A stretch of DNA of 64,000 nucleotides from PALSA-1316 sp964499365 (lineage in GTDB: Bacteria; Nitrospirota; Thermodesulfovibrionia; Thermodesulfovibrionales; UBA6898): positions 1 through 64,000 of the forward strand of contig CAZCKU010000003.1 of assembly GCA_964499365.1 (NCBI GenBank). Direction: 5' to 3'. The position numbers were made by a program, and so were the translations under genes. Under the pieces are notes generated by a model, which was not told the DNA's origin, made no database searches, and saw only the letters and a list, made by a program, of their open reading frames with translations. Below, piece by piece: positions 27,095 to 35,143 of the stretch. Each line of letters starts with the position of its first letter. Positions within the stretch are counted from its first letter, which is position 1.

Positions 27095-28071
27095 TATCTT
27101 TCTACCCCCTTGCTGATTACTGGTGACTTTACCGCCTCTTTTTCCTTTGATTCTTTAATCTCCTGACACATTTTCATGAAGTCTGAGGTTGTTCTAACAG
27201 GTTGCTTTTGCTTTGCAGGATAGTCGTAATAATTTCTTTCTTTATCAGAGATTGACGCGGATTTTAGGAATATCCCCTTGTCGGTGGTTTCAAAAAGAGG
27301 CTTAATGACTGCGCAAGGACTATCTAATGGAATACCCGATAAACCCTCCTTGGACGCATAAAACGTCACAGGATTCTTTTCTTTACCGATGACATGCTCA
27401 CCAGAGATTTTGTAGTGATTGTCTCCGTTATCAGCCACCTGCTCAATCTTTACAAAACCTTTGCCTGGCTGATCAAGTGGATTGCCATAATGTTTATTCC
27501 CCATCTCAACTCTGTTAATTTCATCTTTAAGCTTGTCGATGCCAAACTCTTTCTCTGCATCGTCTTCCCTGTCCTGCATATACCAATCTATGTCAGCCGT
27601 ATACTGTTCCCCATCGTCGTGTTCGTAAGCATCAGGACTGAGATCTTTGGAAAAATCATTGCTGTATTGTTCGCAGCGCTCCTTGAAGCCTGCTTCCCAC
27701 TCCGCAAGTTTCTGCATCTTTTCCGCTAATTCAGGTTTCACCTCAACAGTTTCAGTATTTTCAAAATATCTATCGGTACTCTGTTCGTATTTCCTGTCAT
27801 TGGCTATATAATAGTCATCATTAGATTTCAAAAAGTCATCAACTCCAGCTTTGTTCATGAGTTTGTCATAAAATCTGACTGTATCTTTGTCGTCGTAATC
27901 ATGAGCTGTAGTATGTCTCTGGCGTATTCTGTAACTATCCTCTTCCTGTGTGTGCTTGAATATCGCATACTCGTAGACGGTGAAGCGGTGAGCGTCTGGG
28001 CCTGTCCACCTATCGTCCATCGGTTGCGTTACATTTCCTTGTGAAATACCTTCCCATTTCTTTGTTTCCAT
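27094..28071 (-). CDS. Hypothetical acidic protein of the mobilisation operon
   Basis: 325 residues, rich in Asp, Glu and Tyr (DDYYIANDRKYEQSTDRYFEN), with a Pro/Lys-rich C-terminus. The segment GKGFVKIEQVADNGDNHYKISG could be a small beta domain. No family recognised. Strong ribosome binding site AAGGAGG. It lies between ankyrin and coiled-coil genes downstream of the relaxase. Confidence 0.6.
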   Translation of the reverse strand: METKKWEGISQGNVTQPMDDRWTGPDAHRFTVYEYAIFKHTQEEDSYRIRQRHTTAHDYDDKDTVRFYDKLMNKAGVDDFLKSNDDYYIANDRKYEQSTDRYFENTETVEVKPELAEKMQKLAEWEAGFKERCEQYSNDFSKDLSPDAYEHDDGEQYTADIDWYMQDREDDAEKEFGIDKLKDEINRVEMGNKHYGNPLDQPGKGFVKIEQVADNGDNHYKISGEHVIGKEKNPVTFYASKEGLSGIPLDSPCAVIKPLFETTDKGIFLKSASISDKERNYYDYPAKQKQPVRTTSDFMKMCQEIKESKEKEAVKSPVISKGVER

Positions 28072-28097
28072 CTTAAAGCCTCCTTGGTTAATTGTTT

Positions 28098-28712
28098 TTA
28101 TCTTTCAGCCCCGTTTACTTCACGGGATATAGTTTGTTTAACAGGATCTTTGTCCCACTCAGGGCGATTGAATCTGGCGTTCACCAGTCTCTCCCCTGTA
28201 ACTTCGTAATTTCTGCCCTCATTATCCTGCCAACGCTGTTTCTTCGGATTCTTTGCCACATAATCAGCGTCCTGGTGGTATGTTGCCCCGTTTGTTTCCC
28301 AAACCTTCTTCTCCCTGGTGTCAACCAAATATTCTTTAGGTTTGCCGTTGGAATCTTTTTCCAGCTCCCCAGTCCTGGTATCTCTGGCATTTCTGATGTA
28401 TGCTTCCATCCCATCTTGTCCAACAACTCTGCCAGGCTCCTCGAGTTTGTATTCCTTACCATCTTTGGTAAAAGTTACACCTTCTTTTTCCATCTCTTTC
28501 TTTTCTTCCAACTTTTGCATACGCCGTTCTTCCACTTCCTTCAACAGAGCCTTCCAACTTTCCTGCTGTCTTTTTGCTTCCTGCCGCCTGTTTTCTTCCA
28601 TGCGACGGTCTTCCATTGCCCTGTCTTCTTCCTGCAGGCGCTGTTCCCCCAACTCCTTGTCCTCCTGCAGTCTTGTTTCTTCCATCTTGTTTCTTTCGTT
28701 CAAGTCAGCCAT
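28098..28712 (-). CDS. Coiled-coil protein coupled to the relaxase
   Basis: 204 residues; residues 5-80 are a highly charged single alpha-helix (RLQEEDRAMEDRRMEENRR). The C-terminal half has several short beta-like motifs (GKEYKLEEPGRV, GRNYEVTGERLV). No family recognised. Its ATG overlaps the relaxase stop (TAATG), suggesting a relaxase partner. Confidence 0.65.
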   Translation of the reverse strand: MADLNERNKMEETRLQEDKELGEQRLQEEDRAMEDRRMEENRRQEAKRQQESWKALLKEVEERRMQKLEEKKEMEKEGVTFTKDGKEYKLEEPGRVVGQDGMEAYIRNARDTRTGELEKDSNGKPKEYLVDTREKKVWETNGATYHQDADYVAKNPKKQRWQDNEGRNYEVTGERLVNARFNRPEWDKDPVKQTISREVNGAER

Positions 28713-29989
28713 TATCTGCTCCTCCTGTCATCTTGCGTATGTGGTTTAGGTATTTCCTGAGTCTGTGCCTGTTCTATTGCTGGTGTCCTGGTACTGTTAT
28801 CCAGTTCAGCTTCCTGCGTAGGTATATACTCTCTGGTGCCGCCACCAGAACCGCGGTCTTTTTCTTCAAAATGCTTGCTTAATGATTCTTTACGAAACTG
28901 TCTTTGAAGGGATGTTTCCCCGTAACTTTGGTCTTCGAAGCGGTAAACAAACTGCCTATCCCCCTTTATTTCCACTCCCAGGGCTGACAGTTCTTCCTTA
29001 TATTCGTTCAATGACTTGGATCTCATCCTTGTATCAGCAAGCATGGATATAAGTTCTCTTCTATCGTCCTGTGGTCTTACATCCCCAATAGACATCAAAG
29101 TATAGGAACCGTCCCTGGCCTGCAGATTAAGGTCGCGGAACTTTACTTCTTTGGGGAGCGATTCTATCTCACGTCGTGCAGCTTCAAAACCAACATCTAA
29201 AGTCCTTTTTAAACCATGTAACTGGAAGATCTTCCCCAAGCGTGATGCTGGAAAGTATCTGCTGTTATATTTATAAACAAGACCGCCTTCGTCGCCAGTC
29301 CTGGATAATTCAATACCGTGCTTTTCAAGTTCGCCTTGCAGCCCGTATAAAGTATTTGCCTTTGCCTGCTTCAGTATCTCCGCAACTTTCATCCTCAGTT
29401 GCGTTACTATAAGCATCCTTCCTTCTTCCTTGGCCCTATACTCTTCCTGGTTCAGACTCTTCATCGCAGTATGTTGCTTCGCCGTAATAATATTCAGCCC
29501 AAGCTCCTGTGCATACTTGTCCGATACTTCCCGTAGTCTCTCCTGAAGGTAATGAGTCTTCATCAAAGTACCGTCTGTTTTCATAATGTTTATACAGATA
29601 TGCCAATGAGGATGTGGACGGTTCAGATGTAACCCACCGTCCCACTGACAGCCTTCAAATTCAGGGTCAGACATCACCATGTTTGCGTGTCTGCGGTAAA
29701 GTTCAGTTACTGTTATCCCCAATTTCTCCGCCGCTTTTATGCCGTCCCCCTTCAAATAACTTATCTCCACATGAACAGCCTGACGCTTGAAATCAGTCTT
29801 GTTTGGATAACTCTTCTTCAAATGAGCCATCTCCATCGCCATCTCTACAGGGGTATCGGACAGCAGGCAACCTATCTTCGGAATGGCATCATCCCTCTCG
29901 GAAACCAAAGTTTTCTTAGGACTGTGTATGTAATTAAGTAGGTTCAAAGGATTACATTTGGGCGTGGATATGTGTTTCACGTACGGCAT
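28712..29989 (-). CDS. Relaxase (MobP-like, Relaxase/VirD2 family)
   Basis: 425-residue enzyme that nicks oriT and pilots the strand during transfer. The candidate catalytic Tyr20 lies in NLLNYIHSPKKT, matching the YI..PKT motif of the Relaxase (VirD2) family. The metal-binding histidine motif is HPHWHICIN at about residues 126-134. The rest is helical with a Pro/Gln-rich tail. Preceded by mobC and an oriT-like region, with one base between mobC stop and its ATG. AGGAGG before the start. Confidence 0.87.
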   Translation of the reverse strand: MPYVKHISTPKCNPLNLLNYIHSPKKTLVSERDDAIPKIGCLLSDTPVEMAMEMAHLKKSYPNKTDFKRQAVHVEISYLKGDGIKAAEKLGITVTELYRRHANMVMSDPEFEGCQWDGGLHLNRPHPHWHICINIMKTDGTLMKTHYLQERLREVSDKYAQELGLNIITAKQHTAMKSLNQEEYRAKEEGRMLIVTQLRMKVAEILKQAKANTLYGLQGELEKHGIELSRTGDEGGLVYKYNSRYFPASRLGKIFQLHGLKRTLDVGFEAARREIESLPKEVKFRDLNLQARDGSYTLMSIGDVRPQDDRRELISMLADTRMRSKSLNEYKEELSALGVEIKGDRQFVYRFEDQSYGETSLQRQFRKESLSKHFEEKDRGSGGGTREYIPTQEAELDNSTRTPAIEQAQTQEIPKPHTQDDRRSR

Positions 29990-29990
29990 G

Positions 29991-30386
29991 TTATTCCTCC
30001 TCCTTATGTAACTTTCTCGCAGCAGCTGATGTATTCATTTCCATAACTTTTATCCTGCTTTTAAGAACTTTCAACGCCATAGGTTCGTCTTCCTTATGCT
30101 GGTGAAAAGCCCTGGTCATTTGGTTGATGTTATTTGAAAGATTTGGCAGAACACCATGAATTTCTTTTATCTGTTTCTTTACTGTTGCGATATCTTCCAG
30201 TAAGTCTTCTGGTATCTGGAATAATGCGTAACGCATATACACAGATGGCTTCATCCCTATAACATTTGCCATCCTGAAAAGTTCATACTTCTCATCTTTT
30301 GTACAACGGAAACTGGTGCGTATAAGTTTGTTCTCAGACTTATGCCTGCCCCTTGGAACCTTCCTCATATCATTCTGTATTGGCAT
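29991..30386 (-). CDS. mobC: MobC-like relaxosome accessory protein
   Basis: 131 residues: a basic N-terminus, an RHH-like stretch (TSFRCTKDEKYELFRMANVIGMKPSVYMRYALF) and the MobC-type helical region (LPNLSNNINQMTRAFHQ). MobC proteins bind oriT and help the relaxase melt it. Located immediately upstream of the relaxase and downstream of the presumptive oriT. AAGGAGG before the ATG. Confidence 0.8.
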   Translation of the reverse strand: MPIQNDMRKVPRGRHKSENKLIRTSFRCTKDEKYELFRMANVIGMKPSVYMRYALFQIPEDLLEDIATVKKQIKEIHGVLPNLSNNINQMTRAFHQHKEDEPMALKVLKSRIKVMEMNTSAAARKLHKEEE

Positions 30387-30394
30387 TGTTACCT

Positions 30395-30670
30395 CCTTAT
30401 CCCATCGGATGCCGAAAAAGAATGCGAAACGCCAAGCGTCCGCCTGAATGCGGGCGTGAAACTACGCCGATTTGCGTCAGACAACATTGTTGTCGGACCG
30501 CAAAGACGGCTGGCTAAGAACGAAAAACAAAGAAAGGTCGGATTCGGCATCCGAAAGGCAGTGGAAAGTTTATCGTGTCGTATCGCCGAGTTATCGTGTC
30601 TCAATGTGGACTTCAGCGTGGAGCGCCGTGGCGAATGAGTAGCCAAGCCTATGTATGCAGGTGCAGGCAT
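30395..30670. other. Presumptive origin of transfer (oriT) region
   Basis: About 280 bp without a convincing gene between mobC and the divergent partition region. It holds several hairpins: CGTCCGC/GCGGGCG (30437-30456), ACAAC/GTTGT (30481-30493) and CGGAT/ATCCG (30539-30553). The direct repeat TTATCGTGTC occurs at 30570-30579 and 30591-30600, two helical turns apart. Hairpins and repeats directly upstream of mobC-relaxase genes are the usual oriT layout. No nic site could be assigned. The overlapping ORFs on both strands are not supported. Confidence 0.5.
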
Positions 30671-30675
30671 GATGG

Positions 30676-30969
30676 TTATGCAACCTTGTCTTTAAAAGCG
30701 TTGTAAGTATCTTCCAAGGCATTCCTTATAATAGAGGCGATTGAAGGTATCATCCCCTGGCTTACTGCCTTCGCTATTACCGTGTATTTGTCCTCGGGGT
30801 AATCAACTCCTACCCTGACTACTGGATTCAATGGTTTGCCTTTAGGCTTCCTATTAACGAACTTACGCGGTGTCTTCCGCTTCTTCTGGACAGGTGGTGC
30901 AGGCTTTATTGTGGAAGTATCTTTTACCGTCTCTTCCAAAGTCTCTTTTGCTTCTGCTGTCATAGTCAT
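30676..30969 (-). CDS. Small RHH-like DNA-binding protein, divergent from parM
   Basis: 97 residues: Pro/Lys-rich N-terminus (APPVQKKRKTPRKFVNRKP), then NPVVRVGVDYPEDKYTVIAKAVSQG... resembling a beta-helix-helix fold. The N-terminal half resembles that of the ParR-like protein at 32182, suggesting paralogues. GGAGGAAT precedes the ATG. It may bind oriT or the partition promoter. Confidence 0.55.
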   Translation of the reverse strand: MTMTAEAKETLEETVKDTSTIKPAPPVQKKRKTPRKFVNRKPKGKPLNPVVRVGVDYPEDKYTVIAKAVSQGMIPSIASIIRNALEDTYNAFKDKVA

Positions 30970-31106
30970 ATTCCTCCTTTTTTATCAGATGGTTGTCGCC
31001 ATCATGGGGACCATATCTCAAGATTGCTCTTAAGTCAAGCTAATTCAAAATATCAATTTAAATTGCCTCATCACTTGCAAAGCCGCCTGGATACTGTGTT
31101 TGCGTG

Positions 31107-31122
31107 GTGTCCACGTGGACAC
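31107..31122. promoter_or_regulatory. 16-bp perfect palindrome upstream of parM
   Basis: GTGTCCACGTGGACAC lies between the divergent genes at 30969 and 31262, about 140 bp from each. It could be an operator or part of a partition centromere. The rest of this 290-bp gap is AT-rich with no further clear repeats. Confidence 0.5.
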
Positions 31123-31261
31123 AAGAAAAGTTTTGGCGGGATAAAATAGGACTGGCAATAGTGTTTTCTTTGAGTTATGATGTGGTCCGCTGGGCTTATA
31201 AAAAGATGATAAAAACTCATTAAGAGACTGTGTAGAGAAAGACAATTTTAAGGAGGCAAGT

Positions 31262-32179
31262 ATGTCAGAGAAGATTGTAGCGGTAGACGTTGGCTTCGGG
31301 TTCGTAAAGGCAATGGATTCAGAGGGCCATTCCATGAAGTTTATTTCTGAATTTGCCCTTTATGACCGCAGCGTGAAAGCGATGCAGGGGATTAAGGATA
31401 TGGTTGAGCTTGACGGCAGCAAATATATTGTGGGCAATGAGATTGCAAAAAGGGAATTGGACGGGGAAAGGATTAACACTATGGATAGGTTGATTTACTA
31501 TTCACCCCTGTTCGTAGAGGCAGTAAGCGATAAGATGCCTGTAAACGGCTGTCTTGCCGTAGGACTACCTTTGACAGAGATTAAACGTGCAGGGGAATTG
31601 AAGAGAAGACTTAAAGACTTCTACCCCAACACAGAAATTGTCGTCTGCGCCCAGGGACTAGGCGTTTTCTTTGATACACAGATCAGCGACGTTATCGTTC
31701 TGGACATCGGTTATAACACTTTGGATATCTATGTAGCAGCTGACGGCAAGGTAATTCCTGATGAATGTATCAGTATCGAGGGCAAGGGCATGATCTATGT
31801 GGTTAATAACATTTGGATGCATATTATCGAAAACCACAAGATGGATGACGTTACTGTTGGACAGGTAGAGGAAGCTATCAGGGGCAACAACAGGATTAAG
31901 AAACATGGTAAGCCTATTGATATCCAAAAGGATATTGATAACAGACTGGAATCATGGCAGAGGATGCTGCTATCCACTATTAAAAATGGTAAATGGGCCA
32001 GAAGATTGGACAAGGTTGAAAAGATTGTTATTGCAGGGGGTGGGGCTCATTACTTCGCTTTAGCAGATGTTGGTAAGGATAACCTTGCTGACAGAATCCT
32101 TAAACCAGATAAACCAGAATTTGCGAACGTAAGGGGCTTTCTGAAGAAAGCACAATCAATTATGGATAAAAGGAGATAA
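31262..32179 (+). CDS. parM: ParM/StbA-like actin-family partition ATPase
   Basis: 305-residue actin-like protein that probably polymerises to segregate element copies. Phosphate-1 motif AVDVGFGFVKA at residues 6-16, phosphate-2 motif VLDIGYNTLDIYV at about 146-158, and adenosine motif IVIAGGGAHYF near 255. GGAGG before the ATG. It is followed after 2 nt by a small ParR-like gene, the usual parMR order. Partition genes imply a replicating circular phase of the element. Confidence 0.85.
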   Translation: MSEKIVAVDVGFGFVKAMDSEGHSMKFISEFALYDRSVKAMQGIKDMVELDGSKYIVGNEIAKRELDGERINTMDRLIYYSPLFVEAVSDKMPVNGCLAVGLPLTEIKRAGELKRRLKDFYPNTEIVVCAQGLGVFFDTQISDVIVLDIGYNTLDIYVAADGKVIPDECISIEGKGMIYVVNNIWMHIIENHKMDDVTVGQVEEAIRGNNRIKKHGKPIDIQKDIDNRLESWQRMLLSTIKNGKWARRLDKVEKIVIAGGGAHYFALADVGKDNLADRILKPDKPEFANVRGFLKKAQSIMDKRR

Positions 32180-32181
32180 TC

Positions 32182-32619
32182 ATGGAAGCAGATGCAAAAG
32201 ATACTTCAAAAGAAAATGCTGGTGCGACTGCAAAAGGCAAGAAGCCTCGGAAGTTCGTTACGCGTCCACCGAGAGAAGAAACTGGGATAAGGATTAATTT
32301 ACGAATACGCAACAAGAGTGTAGCAGATTTCCTTAACTGCCTTGGTAAAACAGAGAGAACTGTACTTATAGAAGTTGCGTTGGTTGAATTCATGAAGAAC
32401 AGTCAGGATAACTCCTTATTACAGGTCTTCCAGAGGGGAAGGGAAATAAACTTCGGATCATTGCAGTCAGAGCCTGTTATGGCAAAGGCTGCCCCTGTTT
32501 TCTATCAGCAGCCACAGCCTGCAAAAGAAATCGCTACGCAAAGACCCGTTACTGTTCCTGCGCCAGCAGTAGAAGAAATGGCTGATTCAGGTGAGTGTCC
32601 CGCTAGTTGGGCTGAATAA
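32182..32619 (+). CDS. ParR-like centromere-binding protein
   Basis: 145 residues: basic N-terminus (GKKPRKFVTRPPREE), then RINLRIRNKSVADFLNCLGKTERTVLIEVALVEFM, an RHH-type DNA-binding core as in ParR/StbB, and a Pro/Ala-rich C-terminal tail that would contact ParM filaments. Position after parM, with AAGGAG upstream, supports the call. Confidence 0.68.
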   Translation: MEADAKDTSKENAGATAKGKKPRKFVTRPPREETGIRINLRIRNKSVADFLNCLGKTERTVLIEVALVEFMKNSQDNSLLQVFQRGREINFGSLQSEPVMAKAAPVFYQQPQPAKEIATQRPVTVPAPAVEEMADSGECPASWAE

Positions 32620-32649
32620 TACTCATAATTACAAAATGGTAGGGAGGTT

Positions 32650-32892
32650 ATGATGGGATACGGCGAAGAGTTTGAGAAACAGTTGAGAGAACGCATTCAG
32701 TATGTAATTGATGATAGACGAAAATACAATAAAACAGAAAAGAACATCTGTAGGAAGCAATGGATATTAGATATACGCACCGCCGAGGTTATTACTAAAC
32801 TTGGCATAAATCTAATACGGCGAAGCAGATATATTCACCAGAACCTGATTGATGCAAGGACAGGAAAGACGATCCTTACTTACTGGTATTGA
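32650..32892 (+). CDS. Small hypothetical protein after parMR
   Basis: 80 residues, basic and helical (KQLRERIQYVIDDRRKYNKTEKNICRKQ), ending in a short segment ITKLGINLIRRSRYIHQN. GGGAGG precedes the ATG. No family recognised. Probably in the parMR operon. Confidence 0.5.
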   Translation: MMGYGEEFEKQLRERIQYVIDDRRKYNKTEKNICRKQWILDIRTAEVITKLGINLIRRSRYIHQNLIDARTGKTILTYWY

Positions 32893-32933
32893 TATTGTCC
32901 TTGAATTGGTTTCTATGGTAATCTTGTAACTAA

Positions 32934-32949
32934 TAGTTACTTAGTATCA
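32934..32949. promoter_or_regulatory. AGTTACTTAGTATCAG motif upstream of an RHH gene
   Basis: Lies 10 nt before the ATG at 32959. It includes an inverted repeat GTTACT-T-AGTATC with one mismatch and overlaps GTAACT-AAT-AGTTAC just upstream (32926-32940). Related sequences precede the genes at 40665 and 13610. Confidence 0.35.
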
Positions 32950-32958
32950 GGAGGTACC

Positions 32959-33195
32959 ATGGCAACGAAGCGCAAAACAATACAGAGTTTAACGAAGGAA
33001 GACTTGCAGCAGATCCGCGCTACTGCCGAGTCCGACGATATGCAATGGCTGAAAAAAGACGTAAAATTTCTTATTTATATGTCTCCAGAACTTCACCAGG
33101 CTGCTAAACGCGCCGCCTTTGACAGCGAACTTTCCCTCCATGACTATATCCTTCAATGTATCAAAATAACTACTGACGTTATAAAGAAAAAATAG
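32959..33195 (+). CDS. Small RHH protein
   Basis: 78 residues; the C-terminal VKFLIYMSPELHQAAKRAAFDSELSLHDYILQCIK is a clear ribbon-helix-helix (HicB/Arc-like) pattern. AGGAGG before the ATG. A palindromic motif overlapping its promoter may be its own operator. A GGGGAGGT/ACCTCCCC hairpin at 33200-33221 follows its stop. Confidence 0.68.
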   Translation: MATKRKTIQSLTKEDLQQIRATAESDDMQWLKKDVKFLIYMSPELHQAAKRAAFDSELSLHDYILQCIKITTDVIKKK

Positions 33196-33262
33196 GTTTG
33201 GGGAGGTAGAGGAACCTCCCCATCGGTGTTGCTTCAAGATAGCGGTGGGCCACCGTCTTTAC

Positions 33263-33325
33263 TGTGATTCGTGGATCATCTATAATGTGAATCACAACAC
33301 GTAGTCGACAAATGGGGGTTTGTCG
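33263..33325. repeat. Two inverted repeats in the gap between convergent genes
   Basis: TGTGATTC (33263-33270) pairs with GAATCACA (33289-33296), and CGACAAA (33306-33312) pairs with TTTGTCG (33319-33325) around TGGGGG. They lie directly beyond the 3' end of a relaxase-like mini-gene. Role unknown; no T-run for a terminator. Confidence 0.45.
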
Positions 33326-33328
33326 CGT

Positions 33329-33466
33329 CTATTTTTTTCCTGCCTTCTTTATCTTAGTAGCCGTTGTTTTGCTGTCTATATGCAAAACTGCATCGCTGTC
33401 CTTTTTGTAACTCATAAGCTTTGTAGGACTGCACTTAGGAATTGATATTATCTTATTTTGTGGCAT
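33329..33466 (-). CDS. 45-residue protein resembling the relaxase N-terminus
   Basis: The ORF begins MPQNKIISIPKCSPTKLMSY. The relaxase at 29989 begins MPYVKHISTPKCNPLNLLNY, so about half of the first 20 positions are identical, including PKC and Tyr20. After that the two differ; this one ends ATKIKKAGKK. It has its own strong ribosome binding site (AGGAGG at 33471-33480 region) and is 18 nt after the upstream gene. It could be a remnant of a second relaxase or a short peptide that mimics the relaxase N-terminus. Confidence 0.6.
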   Translation of the reverse strand: MPQNKIISIPKCSPTKLMSYKKDSDAVLHIDSKTTATKIKKAGKK

Positions 33467-33484
33467 TTGCTTTCCTCCTTGTTG

Positions 33485-34633
33485 TTATCTATCCATCCCC
33501 ATGCTTCTGGTTCGCGTTACTTTCTCCGCCTCCTCAGATGGAGTCAGCTGAAATAAGTCGTCTTTGGCAATTCTACCTGTCTTTGATACAAACTCGTTTT
33601 TATCGTTTGTAACTGTGGCTAATGCCTTTTTCATGTTTATGCCAGCTTCATTATTCTCTTTGAATATCCCAGCACTTACGAAGCAGTCAAACTCGGCTTT
33701 AACAATCTCATTGAATTTACCAGGATCGTTTATTACTTTCTGGTAAACGTCTGGCTTGTAGCCTATGTGCTTGTCTGCTGTTATCATGAACCAGCTTTCC
33801 TTACCCAGGTAAACATGATTGTTTTTATCCTCCGTGTTCACTGCCTCATACTTATTGGCAAGCAAGGATTCCTTTTCTTGTTCCGTTAAATAACCATAAA
33901 GTGTAAGCCTTGCCCCTTTTTCCTGCCCTTCCTGGTTTGAAGTTTTCTCTACGAAAACCCATGGTTTTAGTTTGTCATGGAAGTCGGCCGCCATAGTATT
34001 GTTATATTTCATACTTGTCCACCAGTTTGGATCTGTCGGGAAGGCGGAAAAACGATTCACAACATAATACAGATGTTTTAAATCGTTTGCATCTATCGTA
34101 TCTTTGTAAACAGAACTTAATTGTATGGAAAGCTGATTACGCCTTATTTCCATAGCATCTTTGTCGCCCAAGTCTGGCAAGTTGTAGTAGTTAAGGAAAT
34201 CCGATACCAGTATACGGTCATTATCTGTCTTAAGAAACTCTTCTAAAGATGGTTTCTCAACTTCAAGTGATTTTGAATAAAGTATCTCTCTGGCAATTTC
34301 TTCTTCCTGTGGAATCCAATGCCCACCCTGATTACAGCACATAAGGTCATTAATCATCGTCGTATCATTATATTTTTCTATGTACATATCATTGTTCATT
34401 TTGACCCTACTTATTGTAAGTATTACTTCATCGGTGCGGTTATCTTCGCACTTGTCAGCATTGTGCAGAATTTCAATTGTCTTCTGCAAAAAAGCTCTCG
34501 CATCCGAAATTTCATCAAAATAACTGGTTCTGTTTTTCTCTGTGTTGTTTCCTGTAATAGACACAGAGAGACATTCCTTGTCCCCTACCGTTAAACCGTC
34601 TAACACTTCCGCTGCTTCCACCATGTTTTTCAT
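33485..34633 (-). CDS. Hypothetical protein
   Basis: 382 residues, acidic, no membrane segment (SSVYKDTIDANDLKHLYYVVNRF, KGARLTLYGYLTEQEK). No family recognised. Position upstream of the relaxase-like mini-gene parallels the acidic protein at 27094 downstream of the real relaxase. AGGAGG before the ATG. Confidence 0.6.
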   Translation of the reverse strand: MKNMVEAAEVLDGLTVGDKECLSVSITGNNTEKNRTSYFDEISDARAFLQKTIEILHNADKCEDNRTDEVILTISRVKMNNDMYIEKYNDTTMINDLMCCNQGGHWIPQEEEIAREILYSKSLEVEKPSLEEFLKTDNDRILVSDFLNYYNLPDLGDKDAMEIRRNQLSIQLSSVYKDTIDANDLKHLYYVVNRFSAFPTDPNWWTSMKYNNTMAADFHDKLKPWVFVEKTSNQEGQEKGARLTLYGYLTEQEKESLLANKYEAVNTEDKNNHVYLGKESWFMITADKHIGYKPDVYQKVINDPGKFNEIVKAEFDCFVSAGIFKENNEAGINMKKALATVTNDKNEFVSKTGRIAKDDLFQLTPSEEAEKVTRTRSMGMDR

Positions 34634-34688
34634 CTTTTACTTCCTCCTGTTTAGTTTTTTATGCCGCAATGCCATGATGGTCCTATTA

Positions 34689-34838
34689 TTATTTCTTCTT
34701 ATGAATCAACATCCTGATATACGACGACATCGTCAGTCCTGCATCTTCGGCCTGCTGAGACAGTAATTCACGGTCTTTTGGACTCATGCGGATTACTAAA
34801 CGTGTATCCGTCAATTTCGCTGCTTTCTTTTCTGTCAT
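34689..34838 (-). CDS. Very small RHH protein
   Basis: 49 residues. RLVIRMSPKDRELLSQQAEDAGLTMSSYIRMLI is a complete ribbon-helix-helix motif of the MobC/Arc type. Its start overlaps the upstream stop (TAATG). It may regulate this operon or act at an origin. Confidence 0.65.
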   Translation of the reverse strand: MTEKKAAKLTDTRLVIRMSPKDRELLSQQAEDAGLTMSSYIRMLIHKKK

Positions 34839-35143
34839 TACCTGCTCCTTCCAGACGTTGCGAACAAATCTGGCTGATCTACTGTCTCCTGAAAATAAGC
34901 GAGGTGCTTATGCCAACCTGTATCTCCGCTGCAGTATGCTACTAATCTTGCATTATCTATGTTGTCAAAGCGACTCAAGTGATATCGGAACATTTTCTTG
35001 TAACCTCCGCGATTGTTTATCCATGACTCTGCAGTGGCAAGTGCATCTGTATCGGTTTGAGCTTCAAAATAATCAGTAACAATCTGTTTATCCTGTTTAC
35101 CTTCCGCATAATTGTTAAAACTTAAAATCTCGTATCTTGCCAT
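34838..35143 (-). CDS. Hypothetical protein coupled to an RHH gene
   Basis: 101 residues from the ATG at 35141-35143, chosen for AAGGAG about 8 nt upstream. Sequence ARYEILSFNNYAEGKQDKQIVTDYFEAQTDTDALATAESWINNRGG suggests a small alpha-beta fold. No family recognised. The promoter region carries operator copy 3. Confidence 0.55.
   Translation of the reverse strand: MARYEILSFNNYAEGKQDKQIVTDYFEAQTDTDALATAESWINNRGGYKKMFRYHLSRFDNIDNARLVAYCSGDTGWHKHLAYFQETVDQPDLFATSGRSR

Noticed and set aside
30342..30670. Overlapping ORFs of 98 and 93 residues on both strands
   Set aside because: Neither has a ribosome binding site or recognisable pattern; the DNA is full of hairpins and lies where oriT is expected.
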